Positions 6,199 to 13,811 of a stretch of 17,624 nucleotides of DNA are shown piece by piece. Position 1 is the first letter of the stretch, and the number at the start of each line of letters is the position of its first letter. Location of the stretch: the NCBI GenBank assembly GCA_020201485.1, contig JAIVGT010000197.1, positions 1-17,624 of the forward strand, given 5' to 3'. Made by a program: the position numbers and the translations under genes. The notes beneath the pieces are model-generated. The model was not told the origin of the DNA. It saw only the letters and a list, made by a program, of their open reading frames with translations, and ran no database searches. The DNA comes from Halobacteriales archaeon (GTDB lineage Archaea; Thermoplasmatota; SW-10-69-26; JACQPN01; JAIVGT01).

Positions 6199-7818
6199 CT
6201 ACTCGCCGAAGAAGCCGCGCAGGATGGGATGCATCTCCATCACCTGCTCCTTGGCGATCTGCTCGTACAGGCGCTGCAGGATGCCCACGGTGAGCAGCAC
6301 GCCCGTGCCGGACGCGTTGCCGACCGTGCCGATCATGTCCGCGCTGAACGCCAGCGCCCCGACCGCAGCCCCACCGATGACCGTCACCACCGGGATGTAG
6401 CGCTCCAGGATCTTCTCCACGATGCGCGGGTCGCGCCGGAAGCCGGGGATCTGCATGCCGCTGCTCTGGATCTGCTTGGCCACGGCGTCCGGGCCCATGT
6501 TCGTCGTCTCGATCCAGAACTTGGCGAAGATGATGCTGCCGCCGATCATCGCCCCGCCGTAGCAGGCGATGCGCACCACGACCTGCCACGGCTCGCGGTA
6601 GGTGAACACGCGCGGCCCGTAGCGGTCCGGGTTCAGGAAGGGCAGGAGCCAGTCCTGCACGCCGTTGCTGAACGGCTGGAAGTAGTAGGCGAAGCCGGTG
6701 ATGGCCTGCGTCCTCCCGCCGCCCGGCAGGTACGTGCCCACCCACCCCTGGAAGCTCGGCGCGTTGTGCACGAGCCAGTTGTAGCCGAACAACGGCAGGT
6801 CGCGCAACGGCCCCTGGTAGAGGAGGAGCGAGATGAGGTTCACGTTCGCCAGCAGCGCCGCCATGAGGATGACCGGGATGTTGCTGCTGTACAGGAGGCG
6901 GATGGGGTACCGGCCGCGCGCGCCGCGCACCTTGCCGTGGGCCAGCGGCAGCTCGACGCGCGAGCTCTCGGCGTAGACCACGATGAGGAAGATGGCGAGC
7001 GTGCCGAGGAAGGCCACGAGCGCGTTCGTGCTCTCCATGAAGATGGTCTCGAAGCCGCCGCCGTGCACGAGCTGCGACGTGTCGTATGCGCTCAGCAGGT
7101 ACAGCGTGCGCGGGAACGTGCCGGGCGGGATGTTGGCCACGGTGCCGTTCGCCGTCGTGCAATCGGCCACGATGCTGTAGGCCTGGCCAGCGCAGGGCGG
7201 GACCCAGTTGAACGTGCCGATGAACAGCGTCTGGCTCACGCCGGCGGCGATGAACAGCGAGATGCCGCTCCCCATGCCCCACTTGCTCACGACCTCGTCG
7301 AGCAGGAACACGATGTAGGAGCCGGCGGCGAGCTGGACGATGATGAGCGCCTGGGCCATGCTGTGCCCGCCGACCTTGGCGTCCAGCGAAGGGGCGGGTT
7401 GCAGGAAGCCGAACACCTGGGGCACGGCCTCGACGAAGATCATGAGGATGACCAGGACCTTCTGCGTGCCCTGGTAGATGCCCTTGTCCTCGGGCTTCGT
7501 CAGGTCGAGCTTGATGATCTTCGCGCCCGTGAACAGCTGCATGATGATGCTGCCCGTGACGATGGGCCCGATGCCCAGGTGCACGAGCGAGCCGTTCTGC
7601 CCGGCGAGGATGGCGCGGAACTGGGCGAAGACATCGACGTTGCCCGAGCTCAGGCCGTAGATGAACACGTTCGCCATGAAGAAGTAGGCGATGAGCGAGA
7701 CGAGCGTCCACAGCAGCTTGCTCTTGAAGTGGACGTGGCCCTCCGGCTTCGTGACCGCGGGCATCCGCTTGATGAGCGGCTCCAGCTTGTAGAGGAGGCT
7801 CTTCTGCTCGTCAGCCAT
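6199..7818 (-). CDS. secY: Preprotein translocase subunit SecY (Sec61 alpha)
   Basis: This is the channel subunit of the SecYEG/beta translocon, which secretes proteins and inserts membrane proteins. The N-terminus (LEPLIKRMPAVTKP) is the usual archaeal amphipathic helix, followed by TM1 at about 35-55 and the plug-region segment. LGIGPIVTGSIIMQLFTGAKII (TM2) is the SecY signature. The protein ends EQVMEMHPILRGFFGE. The length (539 aa) is longer than the about 440-490 of many archaea. Extra sequence lies in external loops, for example the Cys-containing loop around PPCAGQAYSIVADCTTANG. The ATG at 7818 has AGGTG 4 nt upstream, with 75 nt of non-coding sequence between it and rpl15. The stop is 18 nt before the lipoprotein start. 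Confidence 0.96.
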   Translation of the reverse strand: MADEQKSLLYKLEPLIKRMPAVTKPEGHVHFKSKLLWTLVSLIAYFFMANVFIYGLSSGNVDVFAQFRAILAGQNGSLVHLGIGPIVTGSIIMQLFTGAKIIKLDLTKPEDKGIYQGTQKVLVILMIFVEAVPQVFGFLQPAPSLDAKVGGHSMAQALIIVQLAAGSYIVFLLDEVVSKWGMGSGISLFIAAGVSQTLFIGTFNWVPPCAGQAYSIVADCTTANGTVANIPPGTFPRTLYLLSAYDTSQLVHGGGFETIFMESTNALVAFLGTLAIFLIVVYAESSRVELPLAHGKVRGARGRYPIRLLYSSNIPVILMAALLANVNLISLLLYQGPLRDLPLFGYNWLVHNAPSFQGWVGTYLPGGGRTQAITGFAYYFQPFSNGVQDWLLPFLNPDRYGPRVFTYREPWQVVVRIACYGGAMIGGSIIFAKFWIETTNMGPDAVAKQIQSSGMQIPGFRRDPRIVEKILERYIPVVTVIGGAAVGALAFSADMIGTVGNASGTGVLLTVGILQRLYEQIAKEQVMEMHPILRGFFGE

Positions 7819-7846
7819 GCCGCACCTGACCCAGGCCGTGTGCCAT
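7811..7846 (-). other. Possible 11-codon leader ORF overlapping the secY start
   Basis: An ATG at 7846 preceded by AGGTG opens a frame encoding MAHGLGQVRHG. Its TGA lies inside the second to third codons of secY, an 8-nt overlap. It exists because the Shine-Dalgarno and start of secY are duplicated. It could couple translation to secY or be an accidental by-product of the duplication. If the TATA-like element at 7859-7864 is the promoter, transcription would start near 7836 and exclude this ATG. Only readthrough mRNA from rpl15 would then contain it. Confidence 0.3.
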
Positions 7847-7855
7847 GCCGCACCT
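7814..7855 (-). repeat. 14-bp direct repeat containing a Shine-Dalgarno and start codon before secY
   Basis: AGGTGCGGCATGGC occurs twice on the minus strand, at 7842-7855 and 7814-7827, with identical sequence and starts 28 nt apart. The downstream copy is the real secY ribosome-binding site and start. The upstream copy has the same layout in another frame. Confidence 0.85.
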
Positions 7856-7856
7856 T

Positions 7857-7868
7857 CGTTTTAACGCT
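7857..7868 (-). promoter_or_regulatory. Possible TATA-like element for secY
   Basis: On the minus strand the sequence AGCGTTAAAACG is the only A/T-rich patch in the 75-nt rpl15-secY gap. TTAAAA lies 41-46 nt upstream of the secY ATG and would predict a short leader carrying AGGTG. The match is weak, and the gene can equally be expressed by readthrough from the ribosomal protein genes. Confidence 0.3.
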
Positions 7869-7893
7869 GTTGCTGTGGCCGCATCGTCCGCGG

Positions 7894-8523
7894 CTACTTC
7901 GGGGGCTTGCCTTCCTTCGCGCCCTTCGCCGGCTTCGCCTCGCCCTTCGGCTTGGCCTCGCCTTTCGGCTTGCCGGCGTCGCCGCCCTTCGGCGGCTTGC
8001 CGCCCGCCGGGGGAGCGCCTGCGCCCGCGCCGCCCGGCCCGGGCTTGCCCGGCTTCACCGGGGGAGCGGCGACCGGGGCCGGGTTGGTCTGCGTGACCCT
8101 GCCCCCGGCCGCCTCGATCTTCCTCACCGCGCCCTCGCTGGCGCGGCCGACCGTGACCTGGATGGGCTGCCGCACCTGGCCCGTGCCGACGAGCTTCTCC
8201 ACGCCCATCGTCGCCAGGTCGATGCTGAACCCGTTGTCCTGCCGGCTCGCCTTGCCGACCGCGGCCCAGGCCGCGACCTGCTCGTCGAGGTGCTGCACGG
8301 TGATGCTCTCCTCCGCGCCCGCGTCCTGCGCGTGGCGCGTGAAGCCGATGTTGCGGTAGCCGCGCACGTGCTCCTTGTCGTAGAGGAGGAAGTGGAGCCG
8401 CTTGTGCTTCCAGCCGGCGTTGCCCTTGCCGCCGCGCAGGCCCGCGCCGCGGCCCTTCTTCATGCCGCGCCCGTGCTCGCGGGAGCCGCGCAGCTTGTGC
8501 GTCTTGTTCGTCTTCTTCGCCAT
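7894..8523 (-). CDS. rpl15: 50S ribosomal protein L15 (uL15)
   Basis: This is a large-subunit protein that binds 23S rRNA late in assembly. The basic N-terminus MAKKTNKTHKLRGSREHGRG and the glycine-rich MKKGRGAGLRGGKGNAGWKHKR segment are the archaeal L15 signature. LLYDKEHVRGYRNIGFTR and the core to about residue 148 (VTVGRASEGAVRKIEAAGGRV) complete it. The last about 60 residues are a low-complexity Pro/Gly/Ala/Lys tail with a PKGEAKPKGEAKP repeat, which makes the protein (209 aa) longer than the usual about 145-165 aa. It starts 3 nt after the L30 stop, with GGTG upstream. It is the last ribosomal protein gene before the secY gap. Confidence 0.96.
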   Translation of the reverse strand: MAKKTNKTHKLRGSREHGRGMKKGRGAGLRGGKGNAGWKHKRLHFLLYDKEHVRGYRNIGFTRHAQDAGAEESITVQHLDEQVAAWAAVGKASRQDNGFSIDLATMGVEKLVGTGQVRQPIQVTVGRASEGAVRKIEAAGGRVTQTNPAPVAAPPVKPGKPGPGGAGAGAPPAGGKPPKGGDAGKPKGEAKPKGEAKPAKGAKEGKPPK

Positions 8524-8526
8524 GGC

Positions 8527-8988
8527 TCACACCATCCGGTCGACGAGCCCGTTGATGTCCGCGCCCCAGTCGCCCAGGGCCCCGTCCGGGTAGTGGCGCT
8601 TGTTGCCGCCGTAGCCCTTGCGCGGCGGGTTGAGCCGGATGACCGGCTTCAGCCCGGGCACGTCCTTCAGCTGCGCCTGGCCGGCGATCATGGCCTCGGC
8701 CAGCTGCTGGATGCTCGTGAACTTCGTGTTCGCCTGGAGGTACCCCTCGGTGAGCGGCTTGTCGCCCTCGAGCTTCGCCCGCGCCTGGAGCATCTTCGCC
8801 AGCGTCGCGCTGTCCAGCTCGCCGTAGGCGATCCAGTCGCGCGCCCGGACGAGCATGCCCTCGGTGGAGGGGTTCTTGGGCACGATGACCGCGTGGTTCG
8901 TCTTGTGCAGGCGGAGGTGCTCCAGCGTCTGCGCGATCTCGCGGCGCACACCGATGTGCCCGCGCACCCGGACTGCCACGTAGCTCAT
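8527..8988 (-). CDS. rpl30: 50S ribosomal protein L30 (uL30)
   Basis: This is the long archaeal form of L30 (153 aa), compared with about 60 aa in bacteria. The N-terminal MSYVAVRVRGHIGVRREIAQTLEHLRLHKTNHAVIV is the conserved ferredoxin-like core. The C-terminal VIRLNPPRKGYGGNKRHYPDGALGDWG is the archaeal/eukaryal L7-type ending. The protein binds 23S rRNA on the 50S surface. The ATG at 8988 overlaps the S5 stop as ATGA, and the L15 gene follows after 3 nt. Confidence 0.95.
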   Translation of the reverse strand: MSYVAVRVRGHIGVRREIAQTLEHLRLHKTNHAVIVPKNPSTEGMLVRARDWIAYGELDSATLAKMLQARAKLEGDKPLTEGYLQANTKFTSIQQLAEAMIAGQAQLKDVPGLKPVIRLNPPRKGYGGNKRHYPDGALGDWGADINGLVDRMV

Positions 8989-9686
8989 TGCCCAACCACG
9001 CTCCCTTCGATGATGTGCAGGCGCTCCTTCTGCCCCTGCGTCATCTTGATGGCGCTCGTCTGGAGCAGGGCGTCGTACGCCGCCTGCGCGTTGTTGATGG
9101 TCGTCTTCGTCTGGCCGCTGCTCAGGCCCCACACGTCCTGCACGCCGGCCAGCTTCAGGACCTGCTTCGCCACGTCGCTCACCGCCAGGCCCGTGCCGCG
9201 GGGCGCGGGCTTGAGCGTGATCTCCACGCTCGCCGCCTTGCCCGTGACCTGCACCGGCACGCTGTGGCTCGTGCCGCAGCCGCACCTCCAGGAGCCGCAG
9301 CCGCGCCGGACCTGGATGATGTTGAGCTTGGCGTTGTCGATGGCCGTGCGGATGCTCGGCCCGACCTCCTTGCCCTTCGCCATGCCCAGGCCGACGTAGC
9401 CGTCCTTGTTGCCCACGACGCTGACGATGCGGAAGCGCACCCTGCGCCCGCTGTCCGTCATGCGCTGGACCATGTTGACGTCGATGACCTCGTCCTCCAT
9501 GCCGGGGAGGAGCACGTCCACGATCTCGGCCTCCCGCAGGGGCAGGCCGGTCTTGAGCGCGGCGCTCATCGTGGTCACCTCGCCCTGCTTCACCAGCTTG
9601 CCCAGGCCGGTCCGGGGCTGCCAGTTGCTCAGGCGCTGCTTGATCTCGTCCTGCGTCGGGCCTTGCGGCCGGCGGGGCGGCGGCAT
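8985..9686 (-). CDS. rps5: 30S ribosomal protein S5 (uS5)
   Basis: This small-subunit protein takes part in decoding fidelity and in the mRNA entry channel. The N-terminal RNA-binding (dsRBD-like) domain is at about 55-125, with VVGNKDGYVGLGMAKGKEVG. The archaeal/eukaryal signature RRGCGSWRCGCG (127-138) has C130, C135 and C137. The C-terminal domain carries KPAPRGTGLAVSDVAKQVLKLAG. The length is 233 aa, normal for archaea (about 210-240). The ATG at 9686 directly follows the L18 stop codon with no gap, and a G-rich run lies just upstream. The stop overlaps the start of L30 by 4 nt. Confidence 0.96.
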   Translation of the reverse strand: MPPPRRPQGPTQDEIKQRLSNWQPRTGLGKLVKQGEVTTMSAALKTGLPLREAEIVDVLLPGMEDEVIDVNMVQRMTDSGRRVRFRIVSVVGNKDGYVGLGMAKGKEVGPSIRTAIDNAKLNIIQVRRGCGSWRCGCGTSHSVPVQVTGKAASVEITLKPAPRGTGLAVSDVAKQVLKLAGVQDVWGLSSGQTKTTINNAQAAYDALLQTSAIKMTQGQKERLHIIEGSVVGQ

Positions 9687-10193
9687 CTACGCCCCCCCAA
9701 GGATCTTGCTCTTCACCGCTTCCACCTTCGCGCTGTCGAAGCCGTCGATGTGGCCGCCGTGCAGGCGGTCCTCGCCGGGCAGGACTTCCTCGTCATGGGG
9801 AACCTGGACGCCGGCATCGACCACGCCCTTGAGCGCGGCGAAGATGCGGCCGCCCTTGTGCGGCGTGTTGCGGCCGAGGTCGAGCACGGCCTGGCTCACG
9901 CCCGCCTGCTTCGCGCGCTGCCCGGCGAGCAGGCCGGTGAGGTAGGCCGCGGGCAGGCTCTTGCCGCTCGCGCCCTGCAGGCCGAGCTTCGCCAGCTCGC
10001 GCCCGTCGGCGCTCGCCAGGACCTTGTCCCCGGTCGGCTCGTAGCCCACGACCTGGACGCGCACGTTCGTCAGGCTGCGCCGGACGACGACGCGGGGTTG
10101 CCTGCTCTTCAGCAGCGCGAGACGGCGCTTGTAGTCGGTCCGGCCCTCGCGACGGCGGCGGAACGCGACGCGGTACTTGGCATCGTGGGCCAT
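9687..10193 (-). CDS. rpl18: 50S ribosomal protein L18 (uL18)
   Basis: This protein binds 5S rRNA together with L5 and helps dock it onto the 50S subunit. The archaeal signature YRVAFRRRREGRTDYKRRLALLKSRQPRVVVRRSLTNVRVQ opens the protein. It continues with YLTGLLAGQRAKQAGV and VLDLGRNTPHKGGRIFAALKGVVDAG. It ends around HIDGFDSAKVEAVKSKI. The length is 168 aa. The start at 10193 shares one base with the L19e stop (TGATG), and the next gene, S5, begins directly after its stop. Confidence 0.96.
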   Translation of the reverse strand: MAHDAKYRVAFRRRREGRTDYKRRLALLKSRQPRVVVRRSLTNVRVQVVGYEPTGDKVLASADGRELAKLGLQGASGKSLPAAYLTGLLAGQRAKQAGVSQAVLDLGRNTPHKGGRIFAALKGVVDAGVQVPHDEEVLPGEDRLHGGHIDGFDSAKVEAVKSKILGGA

Positions 10194-10858
10194 CAGGCCT
10201 CACCCTCCGTGTCCTTGGACTTCTTCTTCTTCGCCGCGGCCTTGGCCTTGGCCGGCTTCTCCGCCTTCGGCCGCGCCGCGGACTTCGCCTTCGGCGGCTT
10301 GGGCGTGGCCCCGCCCGCGGTGGCGCTCGTGCCATCCGGGCCCTTGCCGAACCACGCGGCGCGCTGCGCCTCCGCCCGGGCGCGCACGTCGCGCGCCTGC
10401 TGCTCGGTGAGCACGCCCTCCGTCACGAGGTGCGACAGGAGGTGCTGGCGGGAGCGGAACACGCCGCCCTTCGCCCGCCGGTAGTGCTGCCGGTACAGCT
10501 CGCTGGTGATGAGCTCCTCCTCGCGCATCAGGGCCAGGGTCTGGCGCAGGGGCCGGATGGTGCGCATCCAGCGCTCCTTGCGCGGGTCGCGCGCCATGCT
10601 GCCCTTGCTGCCCTCGCGCGAGCCCGGGCCCTTCTGCTTGCCCTTGCTCTTCTGCAGGGCGGTGTGCCGGGCGCGGCCGCGGGAGTTGCCCTTGGCCTGG
10701 AGCTTGCTGATGTAGCCCTTCTCCACCAGGCCGCGCACGTCCGCGCGCGTGACCGCGGTCGCGACCTCGTCGGCGTGGAGCGGGTCGATCCAGACGCGCG
10801 TCTCGCCCACGCTCATGACCTGGCTGGCCAGGCGGCGCTGGTTGCGGAGGTCGCTCAT
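10193..10858 (-). CDS. rpl19e: 50S ribosomal protein L19e (eL19)
   Basis: This protein is found only in archaea and eukaryotes and binds several 23S rRNA domains. The start MSDLRNQRRLASQVMSVGETRVWIDP matches the family. IKxL-type helices follow, including the KGNSRGRARHTALQKSKGKQKGPGSREGSKGS basic loop and RPLRQTLALMREEELITSELYRQHYRRAKGGVFRS. After about residue 165 there is a Lys/Ala/Pro-rich tail of about 50 residues ending KSKDTEGEA. The total of 221 aa is well above the common about 150. The ATG at 10858 overlaps the L32e stop as ATGA. Confidence 0.96.
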   Translation of the reverse strand: MSDLRNQRRLASQVMSVGETRVWIDPLHADEVATAVTRADVRGLVEKGYISKLQAKGNSRGRARHTALQKSKGKQKGPGSREGSKGSMARDPRKERWMRTIRPLRQTLALMREEELITSELYRQHYRRAKGGVFRSRQHLLSHLVTEGVLTEQQARDVRARAEAQRAAWFGKGPDGTSATAGGATPKPPKAKSAARPKAEKPAKAKAAAKKKKSKDTEGEA

Positions 10859-11574
10859 TGGCGGCGCACCCCCGTCGGGTTGAGGATGCGCAGCCCCTTC
10901 TTCTCGGCCGCGGCCAGGATGAGCCCGCGCTTCTTCGCGCCGACCTTGCCGCCGATGCGCGCCGCCTGCGTCGCGGGGTCGATGCCCTCCAGGTCCTCCG
11001 GACGGTGCACGAGGACCTCGGCGAAGCCCGAGCTGTGCAGGCCGCGCGCCGCGACCGGCCCGCGGTAGCCGATGACCGGCCGGCGGGGGCGGTACACGTA
11101 GTCGATGGCCTGCTTGTTGTGCGTGCCGCGGCCCTTGCGCCAGCCGAGGCGGCTGAGTTTCTTGTAGCGGAACCACTGGTCGTGCCGGAAGGTCGGGCGG
11201 TGCTTGCTCAGGACCTTGCGCACCTGCAGCGCCTCCTGCAGGTCCGGGCTGAGCTGGGGCTTGGCGCGCGCCTTGTGCACGCGCTCGCCCGGCTCGACGA
11301 CCTCGACCTCCTTCTTCGGCCTCGCCTTCTTCTCCTCGACGACCTGGATCTCCTGCTTGGCAGCGGGCTTCTCGCCGCGCTGCTCCGCGGCCCAGGCGGC
11401 CAGGGCTTGGACGCTCTTCGCCGGCAGGTTCTCCACCTGCTTCAGGCGGTCGCGCGTCGCGCCCTTGACGTCGTCCACGCTGTGGAAGCCCGCCGCGTAG
11501 AGGGCCTCGGCGGCCTTGCGGCTCACGCCGGGGATCTTCGCGAACTCGTCAACGACTTCGTCCTTCGTGGGCAT
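10855..11574 (-). CDS. rpl32e: 50S ribosomal protein L32e (eL32) with N-terminal helix-hairpin-helix domain
   Basis: The C-terminal half (about 108-239) is L32e: KHRPTFRHDQWFRYKKLSRLGWRKGRGTHNKQ and RRPVIGYRGPVAARGLHSSGF. The first about 65 residues form an added helix-hairpin-helix domain (KIPGVSRKAAEALYAAGF, then VENLPAKSVQALAAW). A charged linker with Lys/Glu/Val follows to about residue 105. Haloarchaeal L32e also carries an N-terminal extension of this type, so the fusion has precedent. The length is 239 aa. The ATG at 11574 lies 4 nt after the L6 stop, which is part of its own GGTGA Shine-Dalgarno. Confidence 0.95.
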   Translation of the reverse strand: MPTKDEVVDEFAKIPGVSRKAAEALYAAGFHSVDDVKGATRDRLKQVENLPAKSVQALAAWAAEQRGEKPAAKQEIQVVEEKKARPKKEVEVVEPGERVHKARAKPQLSPDLQEALQVRKVLSKHRPTFRHDQWFRYKKLSRLGWRKGRGTHNKQAIDYVYRPRRPVIGYRGPVAARGLHSSGFAEVLVHRPEDLEGIDPATQAARIGGKVGAKKRGLILAAAEKKGLRILNPTGVRRQ

Positions 11575-11578
11575 GGGT

Positions 11579-12115
11579 TCACCCGGGCTTCTGCGTGATG
11601 TAGATGCCGTCCTGGAACACCCGCGGGTCGCGGTCGCGGATGCGCGTCGCCTGCTCGATCGTCGCGGCGGTCTGGCCGACCTGCTCCAGGTCGGTGCCGG
11701 TGACGAGCACGACGTCCCCGTCGAGCTTGACCTTCACGCCGGCCGCGATGGGGGCCTTGCGCTGGTTGCGCTCGCCGAGGAAGTTCTCGATGATGAACGT
11801 GTCCCCGCTGACCTTGGCCTTGATGGGGAAGTGGCTGTACACGATCTTCAGCTTGTACTCCCACTCCTCCTGCACGCCGCGCACCATGTTGCGCACGTGC
11901 GCGGCGTAGGTCCCGACCAGGGCCTTGTCCTTCCGGCGGGCCATCTCGCAGCGGACGACGACGCCGCCGTCCTCCTGCAGGACCTGGACCCGGGGGTGGG
12001 CGAAGCTGCGCTGCAGCTCCCCCTTCGGGCCCTTGACCTTCACCGTGCCCTGGGCGAGCGTCACGCTGACGCCGCCGGGCACCTTCACGCTCTCGCGCGC
12101 TTCCGCGACCACCAT
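11579..12115 (-). CDS. rpl6: 50S ribosomal protein L6 (uL6)
   Basis: This protein sits near the factor-binding site of the 50S subunit and has two tandem alpha/beta repeats. Visible markers are VPGGVSVTLAQGTVKVKGPKGELQRSF, GTYAAHVRNMVRGVQEEWEYKLKIVYSHFP and GDVVLVTGTDLEQVGQTAATIEQATRIRDRDPRVFQDGIY. The C-terminal YITQKPG ending is archaeal. The ATG at 12115 is preferred to the in-frame GTG at 12124 because GAGGTG lies 6 nt before the ATG and includes the GTG itself. The length is 178 aa, as usual for archaea. Confidence 0.95.
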   Translation of the reverse strand: MVVAEARESVKVPGGVSVTLAQGTVKVKGPKGELQRSFAHPRVQVLQEDGGVVVRCEMARRKDKALVGTYAAHVRNMVRGVQEEWEYKLKIVYSHFPIKAKVSGDTFIIENFLGERNQRKAPIAAGVKVKLDGDVVLVTGTDLEQVGQTAATIEQATRIRDRDPRVFQDGIYITQKPG

Positions 12116-12125
12116 GTGTGACACC

Positions 12126-12515
12126 TCAGTAGACGTACGCCAGCAGCTTGCCGCCGGTCCCCAGCTCCTTCGCCTGGTAATGGCTAACGACGCCCGACGT
12201 CGTGGTCAGGATGAGCGTGCCGAAGTCCCGCCCGGGCAGGTACCGGCTCTCCCACTTCTCGAACTCCGTGCGCTGCACGTTGTAGCGCGGCTTGATGACG
12301 CCGCAGTCGTTGATCTGGCCGTTGAGGCGGACGCGGAACACGCCGCTCTTGCCGTCCTCGACGAACTCGTACGGCCCGATGTAGTTCAGCTCCTGCATGA
12401 CCTTCAGGACGCGGCCGAGCAGGTTGCTCGCCGGCTTCACGTCGCAGGTGCTCTTGCCCGAGCGCTCCGCGTTCTTCATCGCGGTCAGCGCGTCAGCGAG
12501 GGGGTCGTTCTGCAT
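12126..12515 (-). CDS. rps8: 30S ribosomal protein S8 (uS8)
   Basis: This protein binds the central domain of 16S rRNA early in assembly. It starts [21 protein letters not shown] and contains the archaeal pattern [46 protein letters not shown]. It ends [28 protein letters not shown], the usual S8 C-terminus. The length of 129 aa equals the family norm. The start lies 9 nt after the S14 stop, with TGAGGTG as a combined stop and Shine-Dalgarno. Confidence 0.97.
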   Translation of the reverse strand: MQNDPLADALTAMKNAERSGKSTCDVKPASNLLGRVLKVMQELNYIGPYEFVEDGKSGVFRVRLNGQINDCGVIKPRYNVQRTEFEKWESRYLPGRDFGTLILTTTSGVVSHYQAKELGTGGKLLAYVY

Positions 12516-12524
12516 GGGAGCACC

Positions 12525-12707
12525 TCAGGAGTACTTCTTGAACCCGAGCTGGGGGGCGATCTCGCGGAAGCACTGCCGGCACAGCCACAGCCGGTACTGC
12601 CGGATGAGGCCGCTCTGCCGGGCGCAGCGCACGCATTGCCTCGCGCCCCGGCCGAACACCATGTTCGGGGGCAGGCTCTTGTCGATGGGTCCAGCCTGGA
12701 GCACCAT
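12525..12707 (-). CDS. rps14: 30S ribosomal protein S14 (uS14), zinc-binding
   Basis: This is a short 60-aa archaeal S14 with two zinc-binding CxxC pairs, C25-V-R-C28 and C43-R-Q-C46. The surrounding pattern is [43 protein letters not shown]. It lies in the head of the 30S subunit. The ATG at 12707 shares one base with the L5 stop (TAATG) and has GGAGGTGGTGG upstream. M16 (MVFGRGAR) would give the common shorter form, but the overlap favours the longer start. Confidence 0.95.
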   Translation of the reverse strand: MVLQAGPIDKSLPPNMVFGRGARQCVRCARQSGLIRQYRLWLCRQCFREIAPQLGFKKYS

Positions 12708-13261
12708 TACTCCACCACCTCCACGCCGAACGTCTGCGCGACGAAGCTCTGCGCTTCCTCGCGCGGCAGGCGGTGCGACTTGCCGACGCGGCCCTTGAGC
12801 AGGCGGCGCTGCTTCACGCGCGAGCCGGGCCGGGTGATGACGGCGGTGATGTTCATGCCGAAGATGCCGATGTCCGGGTCGTACTTCATCCCGGCGAAGT
12901 CCGTGTAGTCGGGCACGCCGAAGTTGAGGTTCCCCTCGTCGTCGAAGTGGTACCAGGGGATCTTGCCGTTGCGCACGTCGAACGCCTTCTTCAGGAACGC
13001 GACCGCGTCCTCGCCGCGCATCGTGACCTTGCAGCCGATGGGGCCGCCCTTGCGCAGCGCCCACTCCCGGTTCGGGGCCTTGGCCAGGGTTCGGACGGGC
13101 TTCTTGCCCGTGACCATGCCCAGGACCTTCTCCGCCTTGATGAGCTTCTCGCCGCCCTCCCCGACGCCGATGTTGACCACGACCTTCTCCACGCGGGGCT
13201 GGCGCATGGCGTTCGGGTAGCTGTAGGCCTGCACCGCCGCCGGGCTGTTCGCGCTCACCAT
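12707..13261 (-). CDS. rpl5: 50S ribosomal protein L5 (uL5)
   Basis: This protein binds 5S rRNA and forms the central protuberance bridge to the 30S head. Archaeal markers are [73 protein letters not shown] and the [33 protein letters not shown] motif. The length is 184 aa. The ATG at 13261 lies one base after the S4e stop (TGAGATG). The stop overlaps the S14 start by one base. Confidence 0.97.
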   Translation of the reverse strand: MVSANSPAAVQAYSYPNAMRQPRVEKVVVNIGVGEGGEKLIKAEKVLGMVTGKKPVRTLAKAPNREWALRKGGPIGCKVTMRGEDAVAFLKKAFDVRNGKIPWYHFDDEGNLNFGVPDYTDFAGMKYDPDIGIFGMNITAVITRPGSRVKQRRLLKGRVGKSHRLPREEAQSFVAQTFGVEVVE

Positions 13262-13262
13262 C

Positions 13263-13811
13263 TCAGCTCACCGCCTTGGGGTGGGCAGCCGTGATGCGCT
13301 CCTCGGGGAGCCGGATCTCCGCCTTGTCCTTGCCCACGACGAACACGTAGGGCTTGATGGTGCTGAACTCCAGGTCGCCGTCCTTGAGGTGCACGAGGTT
13401 GGCGCGCGGGTCGCGCGTGACCTCGATGTTCGTGATGCGGGCGTTGCCGCCGACGTGCGCGCCGCCGGTGATGAAGGCGTGCGCCCCCTCGGCCAAGGGC
13501 AGGTGCTCCATGACCTTCTGCTCCGGGAGCTTGATCTTCAGCACGTCGCCCGTCTTGTACGGGGCCTCCTTGACGACGATGTTGCGTCCGTCGTGGAGGT
13601 TGAGCTGGGTCGCGCCCCCGGCGATGGTCGTCTTGTCCTCGATGCGGCACAGCTTCCAGCTGGCGTTGGCCTTGTTCATCTCCGTCAGGGCCAGCCGGCC
13701 GCGCTCGTCCAGCAGGACGCGGTAGCTCGCGTCGAGCTTGGGGATGGTGATGACGTCCATCAGGCCCACGCCGCGCTTCGGGTCGGTGCAGGGCTTCTGG
13801 TCGACGAGCAC
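13263..13811 (-). CDS. rps4e: 30S ribosomal protein S4e (eS4), N-terminus missing
   Basis: The C-terminal part of S4e is clear: VLVDQKPCTDPKRGVGLMDVI (S4 RNA-binding domain), YRVLLDERGRLAL, GGATQLNLHDGRNIVVKE, and the KOW part AFITGGAHVGGNARITNIEV. Similarity in this frame continues upstream as HLKLCDTAREARIILSQRD to about 13868, but there is no ATG, GTG or TTG there. The first available start is the GTG at 13811, inside the S4 domain. The normal first about 40-45 residues (the conserved RLxAPKSW/RK region) are absent. Upstream of 13869 the DNA instead encodes the tail of L24 in another frame. The gene is therefore broken by a deletion, produced by frameshifting from L24 (a -1 shift would join the frames), or mis-assembled. 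The normal family length is about 235-245 aa; 182 codons remain. Confidence 0.85.
   Translation of the reverse strand: MLVDQKPCTDPKRGVGLMDVITIPKLDASYRVLLDERGRLALTEMNKANASWKLCRIEDKTTIAGGATQLNLHDGRNIVVKEAPYKTGDVLKIKLPEQKVMEHLPLAEGAHAFITGGAHVGGNARITNIEVTRDPRANLVHLKDGDLEFSTIKPYVFVVGKDKAEIRLPEERITAAHPKAVS

Noticed and set aside
5486..7711. 741-codon open frame on the minus strand overlapping secY
   Set aside because: It is the same strand as secY in another frame, rich in Arg, Pro, Gly and His. The SecY frame accounts for the region.
5671..9399. Very long open frame on the plus strand across lipoprotein, secY, L15, L30 and S5
   Set aside because: It is antisense to clearly conserved genes and its translation is Arg/His/Ala/Leu-rich with no family motif. 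Such frames are expected in very GC-rich DNA.
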